Below are positions 34,007 through 41,320 of a stretch of 64,000 nt of DNA, in pieces; the first letter of the stretch is position 1; each line of letters begins with the position of its first letter. The notes below the pieces were generated by a model. It had not been told where the DNA came from. It searched no databases and saw only the letters and a list, made by a program, of their open reading frames with translations. The position numbers and the translations under genes are program-made. Source of the stretch: JBGSYN01 sp041750975 (lineage in GTDB: Bacteria > Pseudomonadota > Alphaproteobacteria > Geminicoccales > Geminicoccaceae); contig JBGSYN010000098.1 of assembly GCA_041750975.1 (NCBI GenBank), forward strand, positions 1 through 64,000, read 5' to 3'.

Positions 34007-34513
34007 TCAAGCGGCTTGGGTCGGCAGCTCGAGGCCGTAGCGGGTGTAGAAGGTGATGTACTGACAGTTCGGCAAGAATGAAATTACGAGATAGCCTGAA
34101 CGGTCGATAAAATTCACCCAGGCATTGAGACCCTGCAGCGAGATCTGATCCGGGGGAATCTGGGTCGTTCTGATATCGTAGCGAACGCTGTTGATCTGTT
34201 CCGGCACGAAGCCAAGGGATTGGACGACCGACGCCGTCGTGGTCGAGCAGGGCAAGGCGAAGCCGTTCCGGCCATAGGTGATGTTGACCCCTTCGGCAGG
34301 TGGCTCCGATGCCGCGGTCCCGGGTGCAGCACTGCCGACCACATCCACGGTGCTGATCGGGATTCGCGTCTGCGGTGTCGTCGCCTCGACCGCTGCCAGC
34401 ATGACGTCATTCGGCTGCTGCAGGCTGAGTTGCTGCGCGGCACAGCCGGCCACCAAGGCAGTCAACATCAAGCCGCACAGCCTGCCGATGCTTCCTTTCT
34501 TTCGAAACCTCAT
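34007..34513 (-). CDS. Tandem lipoprotein B (unknown family)
   Basis: This 168-residue lipoprotein is paralogous to its two neighbours. The signal is LMLTALVAGCAAQQ. The mature N-terminus shares LSLQQP with copy C. The C-terminal block is VVQSLGF, VRYDIR, LQGLNAWVNFIDRSGY, PNCQYITFYTRYGLELP. The two paired cysteines (LPCSTT and PNC) are kept. ATG 34513 follows GAAAGGG by 8 bases. The longer frame starts without a site. It lies 46 bases upstream of copy A. Function unknown. The shared C-terminal domain is probably a small all-beta unit. Confidence 0.75.
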   Translation of the reverse strand: MRFRKKGSIGRLCGLMLTALVAGCAAQQLSLQQPNDVMLAAVEATTPQTRIPISTVDVVGSAAPGTAASEPPAEGVNITYGRNGFALPCSTTTASVVQSLGFVPEQINSVRYDIRTTQIPPDQISLQGLNAWVNFIDRSGYLVISFLPNCQYITFYTRYGLELPTQAA

Positions 34514-34571
34514 CCAAAGCCCTTTCGATGCCACCATTGCTCATTTCGAGCACCAACAGATAGTGCATCGT

Positions 34572-35057
34572 TCAGGTTTTGGCAGGCAATTCCAGTCCGT
34601 AGCGTGTATAATAGCTCTGATACTGGCAGTTTACGTTGTACACAATGACGAGATAGCCGTCCTGATCCTTGAAATTGACCCAGGCATTGTAGCCCTGGAG
34701 ACGCTCGAATCCGCCGATGAAGCTCGTTGTCATGCGCCGGTCATAGCGCACCGACCGGACCTCGTCGGGGTCGAAGGCCAGGGTTTGCAGCACCGAGGCA
34801 GTCTGGCTGGTGCAGGGGCCCGTGTCCGCGGTGCCGCTGAAGTAACCGATCGACCCGTTGCCTATGCCGATGCCGACACCGATGCCCGTGCCCGGCGCCG
34901 CACCCGGCGGTGCGATCCGCTCTTGCGAGGTGGCGTCGTCGACCGCGGTCAGCATCGGCTGGCTCGGTTGCTGCAGGTCGATTTGTTGCGCCGCACAGCC
35001 CGTCAGGGCGGCTAGCAGGAAAGCCATGGTGATCTTGTTGCAATCGAGACGACGCAT
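34572..35057 (-). CDS. Tandem lipoprotein C (unknown family)
   Basis: This 161-residue lipoprotein is the third and outermost member of the tandem set. The signal is LLAALTGCAAQQ. A Gly-Ile repeat (GTGIGVGIGIGNGSIGY) replaces the variable loop seen in the other copies. The conserved block is VLQTLAF, VRYDRR, LQGYNAWVNFKDQDGY, VNCQYQSYYTRYGLELP. ATG 35057 is chosen because it begins a standard lipoprotein signal. The open frame continues a further 360 bases but overlaps the end of the binding-protein gene. It may be the first gene of an A-B-C transcript, separated from the ABC genes by a hairpin. Confidence 0.75.
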   Translation of the reverse strand: MRRLDCNKITMAFLLAALTGCAAQQIDLQQPSQPMLTAVDDATSQERIAPPGAAPGTGIGVGIGIGNGSIGYFSGTADTGPCTSQTASVLQTLAFDPDEVRSVRYDRRMTTSFIGGFERLQGYNAWVNFKDQDGYLVIVYNVNCQYQSYYTRYGLELPAKT

Positions 35058-35182
35058 TGGGAGGTTGCTCCTCTTGCATGCCCGTACCGACCGACGAGCA
35101 GCTGTGCTGGCGAGTGTCACCCGATAAGATATCTGCGTCGTTGCGGTTCCGCATCCGCCCTCTTTAAAGCGCAAGGAACCAT

Positions 35183-35213
35183 GATCGAGCCCGAAGACTA
35201 TCCGGGCTCGATC
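35183..35213 (-). terminator. Hairpin after ABC binding-protein gene
   Basis: Eleven-base perfect arms (35183-35193 and 35203-35213) around a 9-base loop start 7 bases after the binding-protein stop on the minus strand. There is only a weak T-rich tail (ATGGTTCCTT), so it may act as a transcription stop or as a 3' stabiliser. It separates the ABC genes from the lipoprotein set. Confidence 0.6.
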
Positions 35214-35220
35214 TGTCGCG

Positions 35221-36501
35221 TCAGCCTTCGCGGCGCATCGTGCGCTGGATCTTGCGGTCGGCGTTCGAAAGCTCGCTTTCGATATCGCCGCCTTGAATGA
35301 TCGCCTGGAGGGCAACCACCAGGTCATCCATGACGGCGTAGAACTTCGAACTCTTGATGGGGTTGTCATTGGTTTCGGGCAGCGCGTCGACAAAGATCTG
35401 GGTATAGGCATCCGCACCCATATTGCCGCTCGTCAGCAGTTCCATATCGCCGGTCGAAAGCTGTTTCGAGGCGCGGAAATATTCATCAGTGAGCGCCGGA
35501 TCGAAGATGACGAAGCGAATGAAATCCGCGGCGAGATCCTTGTTTTCGGAGCCGGCTGAGATCGTGATTTCGTGTGGGTTGCCGATGGTGCGGCTGGTGC
35601 CGTCAGGGCCTTGGGGCATGGGCGCCACCCAGACATCGCCATCGGCCGCCGTCACCATCTCGCCGCCCGAGAGATTGTCGAACAGGCCGCGTCCCCACGG
35701 GCCCTCGAAGATGAACCCTGCCCGGCCTTGCGCCATCGTTGCCCGAGTCTCGTCGATCGAGAAGCCGGAAGGCGCGCAGTTGCTATCGGTCAGCTCCTTG
35801 ACCCAGGAATAAGCGGCCTGAACTTCCGGTGTGTTGACCTCGACCTTGCCTTCGTCGTTCAGAACGTCGCCACCATGACCGTAGATGATCGGGATGGTCC
35901 ATTGTGCCGAATTCGGGTTCCGCTGCGTCCGGAGCGCGACGCCATAGACCGGAGCGCCGTTCTTGTCCGGCAAGGCGCAAATCGCCTTCGCCATCTCCAT
36001 CAACTGGTCCCAGGTCTCGGGCGGTGTATCCGGGTCGAGTCCCGCTTCCTGCATAAGGTTCCGATTATAAAAGAGAATGATTGGGGCCGGCACCCATGGC
36101 ATCGCCATGATCTCGCCGTCGAAGGTCACGGCATCGAGCGAGGCTTGCGGAATCTTCGACCATTCCTCTTCGGTGAAATAGTCGTTCAGGGGCTCGAGCC
36201 CGCCGATTTCGTGGAGCGCGGGGATCCAGCCGGCGATCAGGTGAATATTGTCCGGGGCATTGCCGGCCAGGGTGGCGACGGTCGCCTGTTTCAGCGCCTG
36301 ATCGAAAGCGACATCGTTCAGCACCCAGTCAACGCCCGGATTGCGCTTTTCGAACTCGCTTTCGAGATAGCCGACGACCGCCGCATGATGCGGATAGAGA
36401 TTGATCCAACCGGAATAGGTGAGCTCGGTTTCCTGGGCCGTTGCCGGACCCGCCAGCAATGCACCTGCGGCGGCGGTGAGAACGAAATGTCGGGGTCTCA
36501 T
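35221..36501 (-). CDS. ABC sugar-binding protein
   Basis: This 426-residue periplasmic binding protein belongs to the family that captures sugars or sugar-like polyols for ABC importers. A Sec signal peptide (LTAAAGALLAGPATAQE) precedes the mature protein. Typical segments are VATLAGNAPDNIHL, MPWVPAPIILFYNR and FEGPWGRG. ATG 36501 is chosen because it starts the signal peptide with GGGAG upstream. It lies 41 bases after the second permease, so the three form one operon. The ligand is unknown, though alpha-glucosides, glycerol-3-phosphate-like and uronate-type ligands are all possible for this subfamily. Confidence 0.9.
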   Translation of the reverse strand: MRPRHFVLTAAAGALLAGPATAQETELTYSGWINLYPHHAAVVGYLESEFEKRNPGVDWVLNDVAFDQALKQATVATLAGNAPDNIHLIAGWIPALHEIGGLEPLNDYFTEEEWSKIPQASLDAVTFDGEIMAMPWVPAPIILFYNRNLMQEAGLDPDTPPETWDQLMEMAKAICALPDKNGAPVYGVALRTQRNPNSAQWTIPIIYGHGGDVLNDEGKVEVNTPEVQAAYSWVKELTDSNCAPSGFSIDETRATMAQGRAGFIFEGPWGRGLFDNLSGGEMVTAADGDVWVAPMPQGPDGTSRTIGNPHEITISAGSENKDLAADFIRFVIFDPALTDEYFRASKQLSTGDMELLTSGNMGADAYTQIFVDALPETNDNPIKSSKFYAVMDDLVVALQAIIQGGDIESELSNADRKIQRTMRREG

Positions 36502-36542
36502 GATTCTACTGTCTCCCTGATCTGATTGCTTTTTCGATACCG

Positions 36543-37430
36543 CTAACCTTTGACGGCACCCGCCGTGACACCTTGCATGAAGGTTCGCTGAAAGAAAACA
36601 AATAGCAGGAAGACCGGCAACGAGACCATCAGCGAGAGCGCCATCATCTCCGACCATTGGCCTTCGAACTCGGTCAGGAACGACATCGAGATGCCTGCGG
36701 GTAGCGGCCGCATATCGTTGCTCGAGGTGAAGGTGAGGCCGAACAGGAGCTCGTTCCACGAGGTAACGAAGACGAAGATCGCCGAGGCGCCGAGTGCGGG
36801 ACGGGCCATCGGCAGGACGATGCGAAAGAGGGTGTAGGCTCGGCTGGCGCCGTCGACGAGGGCTGCCTCCTCAACCTCGACCGGAAGCTGCTCGAAGAAA
36901 TTCTTCAAGAGCCAGACGCATACGGGCAGGGTGATGACCGTATGGCCGAGCACCATCGCCGTATAGGTATTGAGAATGCCGATATCGACGAAGATAATGT
37001 ACATCGAGATCATCAGGAGCGGGATCGGAAAGCCCAAGGAGGCGAGAAAAAACATCAAGATCGCCTGGGTCCCGAAAAAGCGAAAGCGGGTTAGTCCGTA
37101 GGCGGCAAGGGCGCCAGCCCCGGTTGCCAGAATCGCCGAAAAGAAGCCGACGATGACGCTGTTGAGAAAATAGGTTCGCAATAGCGGCGTGAACTGCGTG
37201 ACATAGTTCTGGACGGTAGGATGGGCGGGGATCCATTTCGGAGGGTAATCGAACACATCCGCCAGGGGCTTGAACGAAGTCGAGAGCATCCAGGCGATCG
37301 GCAACAGAAGAATGACGAGCGAGGCCAATACGCAGAGATGCAGGATGATACCGATCAACATCTTGTTGGCGCGATAAAGGCTCTCCTCGCGCGCCGTGAT
37401 CACCTGCCCTTTGGTTATCGTTGCACTCAT
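36543..37430 (-). CDS. ABC sugar permease (MalG-type)
   Basis: This is a 295-residue inner-membrane permease with six membrane spans. The EAA loop that contacts the ATPase reads EEAALVDGASRAYTLFRIVLP, and the C-terminus (MQGVTAGAVKG) is typical for carbohydrate importers (MalG type). Start ATG 37430 overlaps the stop of the first permease as ATGA. No ATPase gene follows. It works with the neighbouring permease and binding protein. Confidence 0.92.
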   Translation of the reverse strand: MSATITKGQVITAREESLYRANKMLIGIILHLCVLASLVILLLPIAWMLSTSFKPLADVFDYPPKWIPAHPTVQNYVTQFTPLLRTYFLNSVIVGFFSAILATGAGALAAYGLTRFRFFGTQAILMFFLASLGFPIPLLMISMYIIFVDIGILNTYTAMVLGHTVITLPVCVWLLKNFFEQLPVEVEEAALVDGASRAYTLFRIVLPMARPALGASAIFVFVTSWNELLFGLTFTSSNDMRPLPAGISMSFLTEFEGQWSEMMALSLMVSLPVFLLFVFFQRTFMQGVTAGAVKG

Positions 37431-38311
37431 TGGAGCTGCCTTTGAAGGGCGAAGCGGACGTAGAACAGGGCGAACACCAGCAGAAGCCCGAGCCAGAGCG
37501 TGCCGATCGCCGAGGCCAGCCCAAAATCCCAATCCTCGAACGCCGTCTTATAGGTGTAGAGTGCGAGGACCATGGTCGCGTTGACCGGCCCACCCTGGGT
37601 CAGGACGAACACCAGGGTAAGCTCCTGGAAAAAGCGGACCATCTGCAGGAGGGCAGCCACCATGATGATGTTGCGCATCAAGGGCAGCAGGACGTAGCGC
37701 TGTCGTTGCAGAAAGCTGGCGCCGTCGACATGTGCCGATTCCAGCAGTTCGGAGGGAATGCCCTGCAGACCTGCGAGGCAAATGACCATGATGAAGGGGA
37801 TCGCGCGCCACGCGTAACCCATGATGATGGTCCACTGCGAGGCATCCTGATCGAACAGCCAGCGAACCGGTTCCTCGATGATCCCGAAAAATCGCAGCAA
37901 ATAATTGATCAGGCCGTAATCGGTGCTGAACAGCCAGCCCCAGAGAATAGCAATGACGATCCAGGGTACGACCCAGACCTGGAAGATGGCGGCCCGGAAG
38001 AATGCCGCGGCCTTGATGCCCGCATTGAGCAGCGTGGCGAGGCCATAGCCCGCGAAGGTCGCGAGAATGGTCGCCGAGCCGACGATCTTGATGGTGTTCC
38101 ACACCACCTCCCAGAACTCCGGATCCCCCAGCAGATAGGTGAAGTTCTCGAAGCCGATAAAATTGACATCGGTATAGAGCGGGGAGGCGTCGGTGAAGGC
38201 GAGGCGAACGCCATTGAGCACGGGATAGAGAACGAAGGCGCCGACCAGCAGAATAGCCGGTGCGAAGATGGCCATGACGAACGGCCAGTTCTGCCGAAAC
38301 GAGTACACCAC
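37427..38311 (-). CDS. ABC sugar permease (MalF/UgpA-type)
   Basis: This is a 294-residue permease with six membrane spans and the EAA loop ELLESAHVDGASFLQRQRYVLLP. It is the first gene of the set. The start is GTG at 38311 (another GTG directly precedes it) with GAGG about 11 bases upstream. This makes the exact start uncertain. The importer's ATPase is not in this window, so it must be supplied by a shared MsmK-like ATPase elsewhere, or the system is incomplete. Upstream 280 bases hold no gene and should contain the promoter. Confidence 0.9.
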   Translation of the reverse strand: MVYSFRQNWPFVMAIFAPAILLVGAFVLYPVLNGVRLAFTDASPLYTDVNFIGFENFTYLLGDPEFWEVVWNTIKIVGSATILATFAGYGLATLLNAGIKAAAFFRAAIFQVWVVPWIVIAILWGWLFSTDYGLINYLLRFFGIIEEPVRWLFDQDASQWTIIMGYAWRAIPFIMVICLAGLQGIPSELLESAHVDGASFLQRQRYVLLPLMRNIIMVAALLQMVRFFQELTLVFVLTQGGPVNATMVLALYTYKTAFEDWDFGLASAIGTLWLGLLLVFALFYVRFALQRQLQ

Positions 38312-38592
38312 GTCGTTGCTTGCCTCCGGGAAGCGCCCTTAACCCAAGTTGCCGGGAGCGCTGATTCTTTTGTATCAGTTGCTGACGGATCAAACCATGC
38401 AGCCTCGACTGACCCAAGGCAAGGCTCCGGGCAGCGAATCAATGTTGCAGCGAGGTACTACTAAGATGCGTCCATGCTAGCGGCGACTCGCTGGTGGATG
38501 GCTGCTTTGTATGAACCGGAGACAAGGGGTACAGTCGTTTGAGGCGTCTGGGTGCGCCTAGCTATTCAAAGATCTAATGAAATGGAAGCAAG

Positions 38593-39045
38593 ATGAAAGC
38601 ATTCGGGCGTAGCGGGGATGAGGGGATCGCCAATCAGGCGTTCGGGTTGCCGCGGCGGTTTTTGTTGACGGGGGCTGAGACGGGCGGTGCGCGATCGGTC
38701 TGGGTCGAGGACGTACCGGCAGGAGAAGGGCCGCCGCGCCACGTTCACCATGCCGAGGAAGAGCTTTTCTATGTGATCAGCGGTCGCTTTCGCTTTCTCG
38801 CCGGCGATGACGAGCGGGAGCTGGAGCAAGGCGGTGTCATGTTGGTGCCACGGGGCACGGTGCACACCTTCAAGAATATCGGCGACACAGCCGGCGCACT
38901 CTTCATCGAGATGACGCCGGGCGGGTTCGATGCGTTCCTGGCAATCGTCGAGGCCGAAGGCCTCGCACCGCCGGACGGCATGGAGCGGATTGCGGAACTT
39001 GCTGCGAGCTACAAACTCGAGTTCGTCGGCCCGCCGCTGGATTGA
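38593..39045 (+). CDS. Cupin-domain protein
   Basis: This 150-residue protein has one cupin_2-type barrel. The metal site is PPRHVHHAEEELFYVISGR (His, His, Glu) and the second motif PRGTVHTFKN carries the last His, so a metal centre is complete. The C-terminal part (DAFLAIVEAEGL...MERIAELAASYKLE) is a helix pair seen in small quercetin-dioxygenase-like cupins. Enzymatic activity is not assured. It precedes the SIMPL gene by 6 bases and is likely co-transcribed. Confidence 0.82.
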   Translation: MKAFGRSGDEGIANQAFGLPRRFLLTGAETGGARSVWVEDVPAGEGPPRHVHHAEEELFYVISGRFRFLAGDDERELEQGGVMLVPRGTVHTFKNIGDTAGALFIEMTPGGFDAFLAIVEAEGLAPPDGMERIAELAASYKLEFVGPPLD

Positions 39046-39051
39046 TCAAGC

Positions 39052-39783
39052 ATGAGCCGATTTGTCGGGACCATCATCGCCGCTGTCTTGCTGGCCATAG
39101 GTTTTGCCGCAGGGGGGTGGTTTGTCGGGAACGGCTTTCAAGCCGCCCGGCTCGGCGACCGGTTCGTCTCGGTCAAGGGCTTGGCCGAGCGCGATGTCGA
39201 GGCGGATCTCGCTGTCTGGCCGATCGGCTTTGTTGCCACGGGTAACGATCTCGCGGCCGTACAGGCCGATATTCAACAGGATGAGGACATCGTTCGGGAA
39301 TTTCTCGAGGGCGCGGGGATTGCAGCCGATGCCATAGAGGTGTCGTCCGTCGAGGTGCAGGATCTGCTGGCACAGGCCTATCGCTCAGGCCCGGTGGAAA
39401 GCCGCTACATCATGCAGGAAAGTATCCTGGTGCGGACCACGGACATAGAGACGGTGATCGCCGCACATGCGGCATCGAGCGATCTGATTGCCCGAGGTGT
39501 CGTCCTTGGGGGCGAGGGCGGCGCGTCGAGCGGGCCCAATTTCCTCTTCACCCGGCTCAATGACATCAAGCCCGAGATGATCGCCGAGGCCACCGCCAAT
39601 GCTAGAGAGGCTGCCGCTCAGTTTGCGGCGGACAGCGACAGTTCGCTCGGCGGAATCAGACGCGCCAGCCAGGGCGTGTTCCAGATCCTGCCACGCGATG
39701 ACGTTCAGGGCCTCTACGAACCGCAGCAGCGCAATAAGCGCGTGCGGGTGGTCTCGACGATCGATTACTACTTGCGGGACTAG
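39052..39783 (+). CDS. SIMPL-domain protein (DUF541)
   Basis: This 243-residue protein has an N-terminal membrane anchor or signal (about 5-26) and a SIMPL (DUF541) domain, recognisable by VSVKGLAERDVEADLA near the start and RVVSTIDYYLRD at the end. The family forms periplasmic oligomeric assemblies of unclear function. The gene is 6 bases after the cupin gene. Its stop overlaps the convergent msrB gene by 4 bases. Confidence 0.88.
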   Translation: MSRFVGTIIAAVLLAIGFAAGGWFVGNGFQAARLGDRFVSVKGLAERDVEADLAVWPIGFVATGNDLAAVQADIQQDEDIVREFLEGAGIAADAIEVSSVEVQDLLAQAYRSGPVESRYIMQESILVRTTDIETVIAAHAASSDLIARGVVLGGEGGASSGPNFLFTRLNDIKPEMIAEATANAREAAAQFAADSDSSLGGIRRASQGVFQILPRDDVQGLYEPQQRNKRVRVVSTIDYYLRD

Positions 39784-40232
39784 GCGGCGTCCTTGTCGAA
39801 CAGGTGCAGGTGCTCGCCATAGCCCTCAGCCTCGAGCTGATCTTTCGGCACAAAGCGTAAGGCTGCGGAATTGATGCAGTAGCGCAGTCCGGTGGGTGCC
39901 GGACCATCCGGGAACACATGGCCGAGATGGCTGTCGCCATGCTTCGAGCGGACCTCGGTGCGCGTCATGAAGAGACTGCGATCCTTGTGCTCGACGACGT
40001 TCTGGGAGTCGATGGGGCGGGTGAAGCTCGGCCAGCCGCTCTTCGAATCGAACTTGTCGGCGGAAGCGAATAATGGTTCGCCGCTGACGACATCGACATA
40101 GAGCCCCTCGCCCTTGTAGTCCCAGAACTCGTTCTGAAACGGCCGCTCGGTGGCGTCGTTCTGGGTAACATCGCGCTGCATCGGCGTCAGCTTGTCGAGC
40201 GCTTCCGGTGTTTTCTGATAAGATTTCGGCAT
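39780..40232 (-). CDS. msrB: Methionine-R-sulfoxide reductase B
   Basis: This 150-residue enzyme reduces methionine-R-sulfoxide. The GWPSFTRP and RSKHGDSHLGHVF motifs and the catalytic Cys in GLRYCINSAAL are present. The two CxxC zinc sites common in MsrB are replaced (YVDVVSGEP), and the catalytic Cys is the only cysteine, so this is a zinc-less form probably reduced without a resolving Cys. ATG 40232 is chosen because GGAG lies 6 bases upstream. The gene follows ccmH by 65 bases on the same strand. Confidence 0.93.
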   Translation of the reverse strand: MPKSYQKTPEALDKLTPMQRDVTQNDATERPFQNEFWDYKGEGLYVDVVSGEPLFASADKFDSKSGWPSFTRPIDSQNVVEHKDRSLFMTRTEVRSKHGDSHLGHVFPDGPAPTGLRYCINSAALRFVPKDQLEAEGYGEHLHLFDKDAA

Positions 40233-40297
40233 CTCATTCTCCAATGGTCTCGAACCGTACATGTGGGGCTGTAAGCACCCTATGTTACCCTCGGATC

Positions 40298-40783
40298 TCA
40301 GAAGCTTGATGCGTCGCGCCGCTCCAGCAGGGCGTCGAGTTCGTGGCGCTCATCCTCGGAGAGGGAATTTTGCGGCTCCATGGGCGCAACGCGATTACGG
40401 CGCACAAAGACGACGATTCCGGCCGCACCCATCGCCAGCAGCACGAACGGGCTGATCCAGAGCAGGTAGGTTGCTGGCTTGACGGGCGGCGCGAGGAGGA
40501 CGAAATCGCCATAGCGCGCCGTGAGATAGTTCTTGATCTCGATATCGGTATCGCCCGCCAGGATGCGCTCGCGGACGATGCGGCGAAGGTCGGTGGCGAG
40601 GGCCGCATCGCTGTCGTCGATCGACTGGTTCTGGCAGACGAGGCAGCGCAGCTCCTTTGCCAAAGCCCGGGCCCGCGCCTCCTCGGCGGGGTTCTCCAGC
40701 ATCTCGTCGGGCGACACGGCGGCCGGCGCCGGAGTCGTGAGCAGGAGCCCGAGCAACAGTACCAGGAAGCCCCAGCGTCTCAT
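40298..40783 (-). CDS. ccmH: Cytochrome c maturation protein CcmH
   Basis: This 161-residue periplasmic membrane-anchored thioreductase-like protein keeps apocytochrome c cysteines reduced for haem attachment. Signal (MRRWGFLVLLLGLLLTTPAPA), the redox motif LRCLVCQNQ (CxxC) and a C-terminal membrane helix (YLLWISPFVLLAMGAAGIVVFV) are present. ATG 40783 overlaps the ccmG stop as ATGA. The length corresponds to the short CcmH/CycL form. The CcmI function is not encoded here. Confidence 0.92.
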   Translation of the reverse strand: MRRWGFLVLLLGLLLTTPAPAAVSPDEMLENPAEEARARALAKELRCLVCQNQSIDDSDAALATDLRRIVRERILAGDTDIEIKNYLTARYGDFVLLAPPVKPATYLLWISPFVLLAMGAAGIVVFVRRNRVAPMEPQNSLSEDERHELDALLERRDASSF

Positions 40784-41310
40784 CCGTTCAGCCCCTCGAT
40801 CACGCTTCGAAGCTTGGGCAGATCGCGTTCCTGGATCGGCCCCACATGTTTGTAGACGATCGTGCCGTCGGCATCGACGACAAAGGTCTCGGGGACACCA
40901 TAGACGCCCCAATCGATCCCGGCTCGGCCCTCGGGATCAGCACCGATACGGGTAAACGGGTCGCCCAACGCGTCGAGCCATTGGCGCGCGTCCTCGGGTT
41001 TATCCTTGTAGTTGATCGCCTGGACCTTGATCCCTTCCTCGGCAAGTTCGGTGATCTGCGGATGCTCGACCTGGCAAGGCAAACACCAGCTCGCGAATAT
41101 ATTCACCAGCATCAGCTCGCCCTTGAGATCCGAGGTCGCGAGACCCGGTTTGTCATGACCCTCGATTGCGGCAAGGTCGAACGCCGGCACGGGTTCGTCG
41201 AGCAGGGCCGAAGGTAGCACTTGGGGATCCCGGGTCAGTCCCAATCCCAAAAAGACGCCGATAACGACAAAGACGACAGCTGGAATAAGGAAGAAGAGCG
41301 TGCGGCGCAT
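40780..41310 (-). CDS. ccmG: Thiol:disulfide interchange protein CcmG/DsbE
   Basis: This 176-residue periplasmic thioredoxin-like protein is anchored by an N-terminal helix. Active site is FASWCLPCQVEHP, and the GVYGVPETFVVD cis-Pro segment and acidic surface segment of CcmG are present. It passes electrons to CcmH or apocytochrome. It is 10 bases downstream of ccmF. Confidence 0.93.
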   Translation of the reverse strand: MRRTLFFLIPAVVFVVIGVFLGLGLTRDPQVLPSALLDEPVPAFDLAAIEGHDKPGLATSDLKGELMLVNIFASWCLPCQVEHPQITELAEEGIKVQAINYKDKPEDARQWLDALGDPFTRIGADPEGRAGIDWGVYGVPETFVVDADGTIVYKHVGPIQERDLPKLRSVIEGLNG

Positions 41311-41320
41311 GGTGCTGCGG

